From Dichetophora obliterata (Eukaryota; Arthropoda; Insecta; Diptera; Sciomyzidae), in contig OY986439.1 of NCBI GenBank assembly GCA_963920525.1, positions 52,602,982 through 52,666,981 of the forward strand: a stretch of 64,000 nt of DNA, in the 5' to 3' direction. The notes below the pieces were generated by a model. That model ran no database searches. It saw only the letters and a list, made by a program, of their open reading frames with translations, and had not been told where the DNA came from. The translations under genes were made by a program, and so were the position numbers. This document shows positions 54,501-64,000 of the stretch, piece after piece; the first letter of the stretch is position 1, and every line of letters starts with the position of its first letter.

Positions 54501-54985
54501 ATAAGGTCTGGAATTCGTCATCCATTGCCAGACACACAAAGATCCGACTGTTTAACTCAAACATCAAATCAGTCTTGCTGTAGAGCTGCGAAACTTGGCT
54601 GATGCCAGACAGCCTAGTCATTATGTTGCAAATTTTCGTCAACAAATGCCTTAGACGGATCTTTAAAATATGGTGGCCGAGTACCATTCGCAACTCCGAA
54701 CTATGGGCAAATTGCCAACAAACGCGCATAGACGATGAAATATGTAAGGGAAAATGGAGTTGGATAGGACACACTCTCCATAAGCAGCTTAACGAGATCT
54801 GCAGGCAACCTCTTGAGTAGAAACCACAGAGTAGCAGAAAGCGCGGACGTTCAAGACTCACCTGCAAGCGTTCCCTGAAAAAAGAAACTGAGTCAACAGG
54901 GAAATTTTTCAATGACCTAAAAACTCTAGTGAAAGACCGTAAACGATGGAAAAGCTTTACCGCGGCCTTATGCTCCACAAGGAGC
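54501..54985 (+). mobile_element. Second RTE-like LINE 3' fragment, different family
   Basis: RLFNSNIKSVLL-like reading (about 54550), then IFVNKCLRRIFKIWWPSTIR, GKWSWIGHTLHKQLNEICRQ, RKRGRPRLTWKR-like and a terminal RKRWKSFTAALCSTRS. The sequence of motifs matches the fragment just upstream in kind but not in wording, so it is another family inserted or joined head to tail. Confidence 0.55.
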
Positions 54986-55311
54986 TAAAATAATTAGGAA
55001 GAAGGTTTAATTTAACTTTCAGTTAAGAATATTTAAGGGAAATCGATTTCAAAATTACGTACATATTTGCTTGCAGAATCAAAACTTAAAAGTTAAATAG
55101 TTTTTTCTCGTTCTGAGGCAATGTGATTCTTGCCTTAAAAAAATGCGTTGCACTAAAAAATTTCCGGGTCCCGATGGCATTATACTAGCCCAACTCCACT
55201 ATAGCTTCAATGCTATAGTACCCTGGCTTCAGATAATCTACTTTGGTTGATTGATGGAGAGAGACAAAAGCTTGGAGAGAGACAAAAGTTATCTTTATAC
55301 CGAAAGCGGGA

Positions 55312-56502
55312 ATGTCCTCTCACACTAAATGGAATGACTTCAGACCTATAAGCCTCTCTTCCTTCCTTATTAAAATTCTAGAGAGGCTTATTGGGCTTCT
55401 TCTTATGCCGAAACTTGACAGGCTTCTAAGATCCCAACATGCCTACATTAAAGGCAGACCTACAGAAACAGCTCTCCACTCTCTTGTGTCTACCATCGAA
55501 AAATCACTCGAGAACAAAGAATACGCGCTTGCTGTTTTTCTAGATAAAGCAGGAGCATTTAATAACGTCCTTCCATGTGTAGTCACCTCAGCCTTGTCGG
55601 AAATGGGGGTAGAGGATTTTCTCGTGAGTTTCATACACCAGATGCTCTTGGGCAGGGTGGAGAACTCAGAACTGGGGGATTCTCCACTCACAGGCTTGTA
55701 AGCAGAGGTACTCCGCAGGGAGGAGTTTTGTCTCCACTTCTGTGGTCCGTGACGGTTGACCAGCTGTAGCGTATCATGGAGGGGGAAGGCTACAAGGTTG
55801 TTGCTTATGCAGACGATATTGCAATCATTTTTAGCGAAAAGTTTCCCCAGACTCTCTGTCAACTCATGGAGAGAGCACTCTTAATCCTTTCGAGATAGGC
55901 ATCCTCGTGTGGTTTAAGTGTAAACTCCGAGAATACAGATCTCATCCTTTTCATTAGGAAATATGAAACCCCCAACTTAGAACCTTCGCGTCTGAACGGC
56001 ACGAGGTTGCTCTTTAGCGACAGCACGAAATACCTAGGAGTTATTTTGGATAAGAGGATTATCTGGAATGTAAACATTAAGGAACGTGTTAAAAAGGCAA
56101 ACATAGCACTATTTGCTTGTAAAAAAGCTATAGGTAAAAAATTGGGTTTTTCCCCAAAGTAGTACGGTGGATTTATATAGCAATTGTCCGACCTATACTT
56201 ATATATGGCTCACTGGTATCTTGGAGGGCCTTGATAAGACAACTACACTTCAGAAGTTTGCAAAGGTGCAAAGAAGCGCAGGTCTATGTATTACTGGGGC
56301 ACTGTCCTCAACACCAACCAGCGCCCTCAATGTTATGATTCACCTTCCTCCTCTCGATATCTTTGCCAGGGAATGTGCGAACACAGCAGCCCTCAGACTG
56401 AGAGAATCTGGTAATTGGATAGGTAGCAACTGCGGACACACAATTATTCTGAACTCGTTTGCACCCAACAAAATAGACTTTGGTGCACAACAAACTTTTT
56501 AA
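55312..56502 (+). pseudogene. Reverse transcriptase of the I/LOA-type LINE
   Basis: NDFRPISLSSFLIKILERLI, then QHAYIKGRPTETALHSLVST and AVFLDKAGAFNNV (motif A; the family norm is D..GAFDN, so a nearby Asp is changed to Asn). A frame shift at about 55695 leads to GTPQGGVLSPLLWSVTVDQL, then GYKVVAYADDIAII (motif C intact) and STKYLGVILDKRIIWNVNI. The thumb region is in a further frame with RPILIYGSLVSW. Multiple breaks. Confidence 0.7.
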
Positions 56503-56815
56503 TTTTGATTTATAATTTTTATTTTTTTAATATATTTTTTATAACTGTTTATTTGAAAATATTTTATTCAACTGAAATTTTCAAATGAAAATTTCTGATT
56601 GATACAAATATGAATATTTATACAAATGTTTTTATAATAACAAGTATTTATAACAAAGTGTAAATAAATTAACATAAGAATAATATAAATGTTAAGTTGA
56701 GGTAAGTAAGATGTAAATTAATAATCAACAATAGGTAAGAACAATGTAAGTTAAGAATCAACGAGAAGGTAAGTAAAATGTAAGTTGAAAATCAATGTAA
56801 CAGAAGATAAGTAAA

Positions 56816-57376
56816 ATGGAAGTTAGGAATTCAACTAATGTGGTGATGCAACTTAAAGTTATTGAGTCACCACAAGACTACTGTGTGCCGTGCTTAAATC
56901 TTGAAAATAACTTCTTAGTTCTCATCCCTTCACGGCTAGACTGGGCAAACAAAATCCCCCTTAAAACCTCCGGCATAAAATTCTTCGCAGATGGATCCAA
57001 ACTTCGAGAACAAGTAGGGGGAGGCATTTACTCCCACGATCTCGAAATCGAAGCGTCCTTTAGACTTCCGAACTATTGTAGTGTCTACAAAGCGGAAATG
57101 ATGGCTATTTACGAAACCGCTAAGATTCAAGGTCAAAAAGACCTTGAAGGAAAGAGTATTTCCATCTTTTCAGATAGCCAAGCTACACTGAAAGCTCTGA
57201 ACTCAAATATTGACAGCTCTAAAACTCTAACTGAGTACCGCAGATCTCTTAACGAGATGGCAAGGCTACTCAGGATTCACCTCATATGGGTACCCGGACA
57301 CAGGGATATTGAGAGCAACAATTTGGCGAACGAATTGGCAAGAAAGGATACGACCTCTAACACCCTCTTGAATTAG
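56816..57376 (+). pseudogene. RNase H domain of the I/LOA-type LINE, open over 187 codons
   Basis: FFADGSKLREQVGGGIY (first Asp), YKAEMMAIYETAK (Glu), IFSDSQATLKAL (second Asp) and WVPGHRDIESNNLANELARK (His loop). In active enzymes the last catalytic residue is Asp in NE.AD.LA; here the position reads Asn (NNLANELA), so full activity is doubtful. The domain is otherwise uninterrupted, the longest intact domain among the transposons of this window. Confidence 0.75.
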
Positions 57377-57580
57377 GACTTTATTGGTATACCCATTTCC
57401 TTCTATAAACTCCAGTGCAAGAACAGATCCTTAGGTCTTGACACATGTGGGATAACTAAACTAACATGGCCTACCTACGACTTAAAACGCACCAACTCAC
57501 TGCTTGATTTAAGCAGGGTAAACCTGTCAAAAACAGTAGGAATCCTAACGGGTCACTGCCTGATCGGAGCGCATGCTCTT

Positions 57581-57784
57581 TTGTTGGGACTTGCATCAAA
57601 CGATTTCTGCAGAAGCTGCAGACGTGAGGAGGAGGTAGAAAATGTTCAGCACCTCCTCTGCGAACGTTCGGCTCTATCTAAAAGGAAAATGGCAACTCTG
57701 GACCATACCTTTTTAAATGGACTGGCCAAAGTCTCATACCTGGAAATCAAGCATATCCTTAAATTCATTATCCGCTCGAACTAG
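57581..57784 (+). pseudogene. C-terminal Cys/His knuckle of the I/LOA-type LINE
   Basis: HALLLGLASNDFCRSCRREE then ENVQHLLCE: a C-x2-C...H-x3-C knuckle as found after RNase H in I/LOA elements. It continues from the RNase H frame after one frame change near 57376. Confidence 0.65.
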
Positions 57785-57905
57785 TTTGAGGAGGGAAATC
57801 TCTACTAGGTTTTAATGAGATTATGTGGTATCACGACGGCCCTGCACTGGCCTAAGTGAACGAGTCGTCTATCGGCTCAGCCACCTTTACCTAACCTAAC
57901 CTAAC

Positions 57906-59740
57906 ATAAAAAAATTTTAGTTTTCAAGATATAGCAAAAGTTGTGATATCAAATTAACGAGAATTTTTAACATACTCTCGTTAAGACGCAAAAAAGCTTT
58001 CGTTTACCGTTTTTTTCTTAATCAACGACTTTTCATACAAAAATACGTTGTAGGTACTGAGAAAATCTATAGTTTTCGAGATATACGTACAATTTTTATA
58101 TTCTATAAGATTGCCAATTTCAAAATAACAGTCAGCTTTTTGAAAAAAACACAGCTCTGGAACTAGTACTGATCACTTTTAAACTGTTTCAAATACTAGT
58201 TGGTTACACTTCAGTGTAAAGCCAAAAAATGGGTACGAAGCAAAGCTACCTTCAAGCTTAAAATTTATATTTAGCTTACCCAAAGCTACCAAAAGATTAC
58301 CAAATCTTTTCTAAGCATGAAAATGTTCGCGTTGACATTTGTTTGCTTTGGTACAAAATTAATTTCCTTCGGTATTAGTATCCTTCGGATACTAGTAGTA
58401 AAAGTTTTAGTACCGTTTCGTTAGAACGAACCGCTGATCAACCTCTTTTGACCTCCTCTTTGAGTTAATGCCTTCGATTTGCAACACTTTTGCAACGACA
58501 AGCATTACAAAAACACTTAGTTTTTTAGAATGCCAAAAATTAAAACTATGTTCTTTTGTAAGGTTAAGAGTACGGTCTACCCTACCTTCCAAGAACTATG
58601 TAAAACCGATGCAATCAAATTTAAACTAACTTTTTGGCTAAAACTTTTTAAAGTTTAAAAAAGAGCAACCATTAAAAAGAATTTGCCAAAACAGCCAGAA
58701 ATTAACTGCAATAAAATTAGCAACAAATACTTTGACAAACTTATGAAGGACGCAGCAGTAAGCTTCTCAAAAACAGCAACAGCAACAACAATGCGGCTAT
58801 GACAACAACAAAGAATGTCACAAAGCACGATAATAGCTGCTTCAACGTGTTGCCAATGCGGCAGCATAAAGCTGCTTTTTTTTTTTGTTTTTATAAAGAT
58901 GCTGCAGCAACGTTTTTGTTGCTGTTGCTGATATTAGCAATGCGTTTTTGCTGTTACTGCCGTTGCTGTTGTTGATGATGAGCAGGTTGTTAAGCTTGAA
59001 TTTCAAAAATTTCCAGCAATTATTTACCACATGCAACAACAACGACAACAACAACAACAACAACAGAAACGACTAGGAGGACGACGACGACAATAACGAC
59101 ACCAGCACCGACACCGACATGACATCATTTTCATCATCATAATCATCACCATCAGCAGCATGATTAACAACAAGGAGGGGTAACCCGATAAAAAGGGGTA
59201 CTTTTGAGATTTTTTTGTGTGTATCCTTTTTATGTCCTTTTCATAGAGTGCATTTTGGACGTTGTCGCAATATAGTGGCAAGCGTGGCTACCAGTGACAC
59301 GATGCCATACTGTGGCTTTGTCTTTCAGCTACTGTCAGTCAGTTTGAGCAATCAAAGCGTCAATGATGCCACATAGCGCAAAAGTTGTGCCCATGTCGAT
59401 ACCACAGTGCTGCTGGAGTTTTGACGATGCTGAGTATCTGTCGCCTACTTTAGTGGAACGGTGTCGAACTTATCGCTTTAACTAATAATTAGCAATAAAT
59501 GGTGAGGGCCAGCCCAAGCTTAACCTAGGCGTTAAAATGCGGTTTAGTTAGGGTTGCCACACGACAAAACTACAAAAAAAAACCAACAACAACAATAGCG
59601 ATGAATACAACAACAGCGCACAATAAGACGCACAGTGAACTTTTTAGGCCGTAAATGATATTTTAAAATTTTCAATTTTATCTAACTAACAAATTTTCAA
59701 ATTTTATAAATCTTCTATAACAGTGATGTGCAAAGAAATA
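57906..59740. other. No gene; CAG/AAC-type triplet repeats
   Basis: Triplet-rich sequence at 58905-58985 (GTTGCTGTTGCTG) and 59035-59100 (AACAACAACAACAACAACAG, GACGACGACGAC), typical of fly non-coding DNA. Possible upstream region of sd, without proof. Open frames of 60-85 codons here are translations of these repeats. Confidence 0.5.
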
Positions 59741-60134
59741 GGGACACTTGCATTTTCATATACAAAGCTGCATGAATTATATGCAAGATGCCCCAGATAT
59801 AGCATTAACTCCATCGGGTGGTGACTCTCCTTGATAAGGCGAGTACAAAAATGCAAAGATGAGGGTCACCCTCCTCCTTTTTTGAGCTAGAGAGAAAAAA
59901 CTTGGAAGCAGTGTTGGAAGCACACTAAGAAAAAAGTTCAACTTTAAAATCAAAAAACAAACGTTTTTGTTTTAAAAATCTGAAATTTCCTTAGTTTTAA
60001 GGAATTTTTTTTTAAAACAACAATTTTTTTAAAAAAAAAGAACTTGAATTTGTTTCAAAAAATTAAGAATTTTGATTTTAAAGTAAAAATTTCTGTTTGT
60101 TATTTTATATATAATTTTAAATAATGAATTACAC

Positions 60135-60416
60135 ACTCAGAAAAAAGCATAATGAAATCAAAGAAAATTTACTCAGTATTAAAGACTATTTTTTTTTGTT
60201 TTAGCGCCAAGGAATTTTTTTTTTTTAGTGAACATTTTTCTTTGGAAGAAATAAGTTTTCTTTGAAAAACATAATAAATTTTTTGTTTGGATATTTATTT
60301 CTTTCTTTCAAAGAAAAAGTTCCATTTAAAAAAAAAATTCCTTGGCGCGTTAAACAAGTAAAATTTTCTTTAATATTGAGTAAATTTTCTTTGATTTTAG
60401 TATGCTTTTTCTCAGT
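60135..60416. mobile_element. 282-bp MITE with ~85-bp inverted repeats
   Basis: Left ACTCAGAAAAAAGCATA and inverted right ACTGAGAAAAAGCATA; both continue with ATCAAAGAAAATTTACTCA and CGCCAAGGAATTTTTTTT. The centre carries TTCTTTGAAA/TTTCAAAGAA. Flanking duplication unclear. Confidence 0.7.
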
Positions 60417-61158
60417 TCAGTTAGGGTTAGTTCATAATTGACAAGATTTATTGTGAGGTCTTGTCACTGGAAATTTTCCAAAGGAAACTAGTTAATTACA
60501 TATTTTGGTCACAGAAACTGATCAAAAAACTAAATCGAAACACCTACTTAAAAAAAAAACGAAAGAAATCGGTATTTTCAATTTTATTACTAAAACCACA
60601 AATTGCATGTCGCAACAAAGTGCAAATTTTTACGGAGATGAAAGGTGATGTTGAGTTGAGCAAAAAATTGTATGGAAGGGAGGTCTATTTTCACACCCTT
60701 CGGAGTTACAAGGTTAAGTAGTATTTCATGACTTTGATGCACATTATTGTTTTAAGCAGAAGAACTAACACAAGGAAAACGTATTTTAAGAGCTTTTTTG
60801 AAAAGCAATGAATTTAAATTTTAAAAGGTGAACCAACAAAACCACCCGTCTTTATCTATTACTGAACTGTGCTCGAGTCAAGATAAAATCAATCCGTTGA
60901 AACTACAAAATTTCAAGTTTGAGCGCAATTTTCTCAGAATTTCGATGACAAGTGTTGTACTGGTACGTTTCCTTTTGCTCTGAGCGCGTCATATGAGGTG
61001 GCATACTACCACGTATGCGTATTTTCTGAACATAATTAAGAATTAGTATTGGAAATAATAAAATATAAATAATTAGCTTTAATTTTTATAAAATCGAAAG
61101 TAATAGCTACTAAATTTTTTTTTTAGTTCATGACTTTAAATCCTATAGATTAAGATTT
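60417..61158. other. No recognisable feature
   Basis: AT-rich; an 86-codon open frame at 60461-60721 has no recognisable domain or close neighbours to support it. Confidence 0.45.
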
Positions 61159-61450
61159 AATGTGACGTCACATATCTTATAACCAGCGGATGATCAAAAC
61201 GCTTCCAACGATACCTCATTTGCCAAATTATGATAAGTAGTTTACAAGTTAGGGGTTTATTTGACTTTATATCTATTCAATTTTAGAAGGCACCATATTC
61301 AATTTAACGTGACGTCACATAACCTTTAACTAACAAATTTTTATAAGTACATCAGATGTCAGGAGTTTAGTGGACTTTCTTTCCTCTAGAGGGTGCCATA
61401 TTAAATTGAATGTGACATCACATAGCCTTTAATCAGCAGACGATCAAAAC
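61159..61450. repeat. Three irregular tandem units with TGACGTCA cores
   Basis: GTGACGTCACATA at about 61160 and 61310, and GTGACATCACATA at about 61411, each followed by an AACC/GCC-TTTAA-type block. Units 1 and 3 share ATGATCAAAACGCTTCCAACGATA-like sequence (GATCAAAACGCT). Units 2 and 3 share GGCACCATATTCAATTTAA-like sequence just before the core. TGACGTCA is the full CREB/ATF site. Confidence 0.65.
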
Positions 61451-61528
61451 GCTGCCAACGATAATGCTGAAACTCATTATTAGGCTATTAGGTTCATATG
61501 CTTGTTTATTGCTTTTGTTTCGTATAAC

Positions 61529-61605
61529 GCAATAGCCCAGTGGTTAACGTAGTGAGCTTACAAACTGGGTGTCCCTGGTTCGAATCTCACTGTGTTTGTT
61601 AAATA
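61529..61605 (+). repeat. tRNA-like SINE head, family D
   Basis: CAATAGCCCAGTGGTTAACG (A box) and CCCTGGTTCGAATCTCAC (B box), spaced as in tRNA. The T-stem (CCTGG against CTCAC) does not pair, which argues against a working tRNA gene. No matching body elsewhere in the window. Confidence 0.55.
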
Positions 61606-61769
61606 TTTTTTTACATTTCAATCCAGGCTTGCACTAAATTTTAAACCAAAGCTTTATTTAAACGATTGTTTAGTATTTTGGAAATACTAGATTTGAAACC
61701 AAAGCTGATGTGGTCATATATAAAGTACAGAACAGTTTCAATTTTATTCCAAGATTTTTAACCGTGTGC

Positions 61770-62990
61770 GTGCCACCTTCATTTTTTTATTTTTATGAAT
61801 TCTGGGCTGGCGCAAACTAAAGGCTTAAATTGGGTAGCTGAATCCGAATCCACTGTCAGAATTTCAAAATTATAAAATTTAGAAATAATAGGGTTGGCAC
61901 CTTATATTATGTATTCTTAAGAATTTTTAACATCATTTTACAGTGTTAGGGAGTCACTGATTTCGAATCTGAAGTCAGAATTTTAAAATTCAAGATTATG
62001 GATAGGGCTGCCACCTCAATTTTTTTGTATTTTTAAGAATTCGGGGCTGGCAAAAAAATGGTATACCAAAAATAGGTCGCTGAATCCTTATCCGTTGCCA
62101 GAATTTAAAAATTATTAAATTTTTCAGTAATAGGGTTGCTTTTACTTTTGAAAATAACGACCCATTTTTGGTATACCATTTTTGTTTGCCAGCCCCGAAT
62201 TCATAAAAATACAAAAAATTAAAGTGGCAACCCTATCCATCTTGAATTTTAAAATTCTGTCTTCAGATTCGAAATCAGTGACTCCCTAGCACTGTAAAAT
62301 GATGTTAAAAATTCTTAAAAATACATATTATTAGGTGGCAACCCTATTATTTCAAAATTTTATAATTTCTGACAGCGGATTCGGATTCAGCGACCCAATT
62401 TTACGCTTTAGTTCGCACCAGCCCAGAATTCGTAAAAATAAAAAAAATTAAGGTGAAAACCCTAACCTCCATCTTATATATTAAAACTGTAACATTATGT
62501 TTTATAGTAATATATAATATTATATTATAAAATCAAATTCGTTGTCAGAATTTAAAAATGAAAAGAATTCGCAAAAATACCCAAAAATCTAGGTGGCAAC
62601 TCTATCCGCCATCTTGAATTCTAAATTTTGACATCAGATCCGAAATCATCTACCCCTAAAACTGGAAACCACGGAGTCCACAGAACCCTTACAAGTCATA
62701 ATACGCTTAAGATACTTGCTTTAATTGGATACTTACCTTCAATTTCAAGCTTTTCAAGCTTCTTCCTTTAATTTCAAGCTTTGTAAGCTTTTTCAAGCTT
62801 TCCTTTACTTGAAACTTCGTGCCGTTCGCTTGTAAGCTAGCATACTTACAAGTCGCAAGCTGTAGCGGGCTTATTTGTATTCAATTACAAACTATACTTG
62901 ATTCAAAATTATCAAGCTCAAGCTAGCTTGAACTTGTATTTTAAGCAAGTACTTGAAATAGACTTCAAGTAGGCTTGTGCATTTCTCTGG
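61770..62990. repeat. Third locus of the GGTGGCAACCC / AAGCTT repeat pair
   Basis: 61770-62660 repeats the GATTCGAAATCAGTGACTCC and AGGTGGCAACCCTATT units with an orientation switch near 62110-62190, where GGTATACCAAAAATAGG faces AATGGGTCGTTATT-like sequence. 62640-62990 repeats the ACCACGGAGTCCA, AAGCTTTTCAAGCTT and GCTTGTGCATTTCTCTGGT parts known from 22790-23490. The conserved order at two distant loci implies one composite element. Confidence 0.65.
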
Positions 62991-64000
62991 TGTTTACATC
63001 ACATAAAGGCTCCAAAACTGCTGAACCTATCATTTTAATTTTCAGGCAAACTGAAGCAACATCAAGACTTAAAGTTTTACAAATAGCATTTTATGGGCGT
63101 TGGATAAGGGGGTGTGGCAGCATCGTGCCGGGTTTCAGCGTGTCACCATTATAAAAATGATGTATTAGAGATTTGTTGCTGTTGATGCGAAGCTTCTTAC
63201 GCCCCTGTATAAGAATACCCGATTTGTTGATTTGCTTGAATGAAAATCGCAAAATCTGACAGATTTTAATTGATTCAAAAAAAAAAAATTCTGATTCCGA
63301 CTGTCAAAAGCTCATCATCCGAGTGAAAAGTTTCCGCCAAAGTAATATTAGATCACAAAAAGTGCCAAGAATGTGCACTGTGCGACGTTCAAAAAGAGTG
63401 TGAAATTAGGTTTTGCGAAATTTTTTCATAGCGCGAAATATAAATATTTTGCGGCGTATATTAGTTACAAGCGCATCGAAAGCACTATTAGTGCTTTTGT
63501 TGCTATTTTTGGTTTTGCTGCAATGTTCGTTTAAAGTTTTAACTACACACAACATATTAATATTACACTCTGAAGCTTTACATAATATTGAACTTTCTGA
63601 ACTTTGCAAAATAGTTGCTGAACTTATGCTGCTGCTGTCGAAGTGTTGCTGATGTGGCAGCACGAAAAAAGGAGAATAAAATTTTTAAAATTAATTAACA
63701 ACATATGAGCGAGCAGCTAGCTGAATGCCGCAACTGCCGCAACTGCCGCTAGTTGCAATTGAAAAAAAACTGGGCAAGCCAATTAGCGGTACATGAAGCG
63801 CGCTACTGGCTGGGTCAAAGGCGTCATTTTGTGCAGCAAAACAATTTGTTGTGACACAAGAGAAGGAACAGGGGGGGGGGAGGAGGAGCAGAAGTGAAGC
63901 AAGACGCCCAGCTTGTTAACCGCTTTGACTGCAAGTGGATTGACTGGCGTTGGTGTTGTTTCCACTTGGATGGAAATTAACTTATTTGCTCTTTAAACGT
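62991..64000. other. No recognisable gene
   Basis: Mixed unique sequence with CTGCCGCAACTGCCGC repeats near 63728 and a GGGGGGGGGG run at about 63872. Short open frames (79-85 codons) overlap on both strands without domain. Could be a 5' region of sd; nothing proves it. Confidence 0.45.

Larger units (their letters stand above)
55140..57900 (+). mobile_element. I/LOA-type LINE with RNase H domain
   Basis: RT, RNase H and a C-terminal Cys/His knuckle occur in order. The 3' end is a run of CCTAA units (CTTTACCTAACCTAACCTAA) at about 57885-57905. 5'-truncated in RT. A ~310-bp stretch at 56503-56815 separates RT and RNase H and contains ~40-bp tandem repeats (GTAAGTAAAATGTAAGTTGA-type) not expected in a LINE coding region. 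Confidence 0.7.

Noticed and set aside
61529..61605. Possible tRNA gene with A and B boxes
   Set aside because: The T-stem does not pair and no cloverleaf closes; treated as a SINE-like head.
26640..64000. Search for the first sd exons (TEA helix 1)
   Set aside because: No minus-strand reading resembling the start of the TEA domain was found by eye; a tblastn with Drosophila Sd would settle it.

Overview
This window is eukaryotic nuclear DNA from a fly, most likely a higher (brachyceran) dipteran. It is AT-rich and packed with non-LTR retrotransposons, DNA transposons, MITEs, Helitrons and tRNA-derived SINEs. The only host gene I can recognise is scalloped (sd), the insect TEAD/TEF-1 transcription factor of the Hippo pathway. 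It lies on the minus strand in at least seven exons: 26498-26628, 17446-17898, 12362-12402, 12110-12302, 11978-12040, 11741-11910 and 11443-11677. Every junction carries GT/AG and the reading phases agree. The first part of the TEA domain and the last ~37 codons are not in the window, so the gene runs off both ends or sits in longer introns than the window shows. The species cannot be fixed from the sequence.

Layout. 1-8753: a nested stack of transposons. An I-clade LINE with an AATAATAATAA tail is split by a Jockey/CR1-superfamily LINE, by a Tc1 element that is itself split by a CR1/Kiri-type LINE, by a SINE-A copy, and by a SINE-B copy with a perfect 16-bp target duplication. 9041-10172: a terminal-inverted-repeat element. 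11443-12402: the compact 3' part of sd. 13049-17161: hAT-like, TA-flanked and tandem-repeat elements in an sd intron. 17446-17898: a Gln/His/Ala-rich sd exon that can be skipped without breaking frame. 18278-24501: several MITEs, a hAT element built of sub-repeats sitting in a mariner gene, and a long inverted repeat with a TTAA MITE in one arm. 26498-26628: the TEA-domain exon. 27691-28024: a compound pentamer microsatellite. 28701-30175: an R1-clade LINE wreck. 31904-42214: three TTAA-flanked (piggyBac-type) elements. 42299-45327: a foldback-like element whose ends are arrays of a ~15-bp unit. 45420-46848 and 50903-52370: two copies of one Helitron in opposite orientation; the second sits in a hAT element that sits in a TA-flanked element. 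53090-57900: Tc1-like, RTE-like and I-type fragments. 57901-64000: simple repeats, more MITEs, a tandem repeat with TGACGTCA cores, and repeats shared with 20-23 kb.

How it fits together: sd supplies the only plausible cellular function (DNA binding through the TEA domain and co-activator binding through the C-terminal domain). Everything else reads as mobile DNA accumulated in its introns and upstream flank. No transposon gene looks intact: every coding region has stops, frame breaks or insertions. The nesting gives a relative order of insertions. I found no prokaryotic system, CRISPR array, rRNA or convincing functional tRNA gene.
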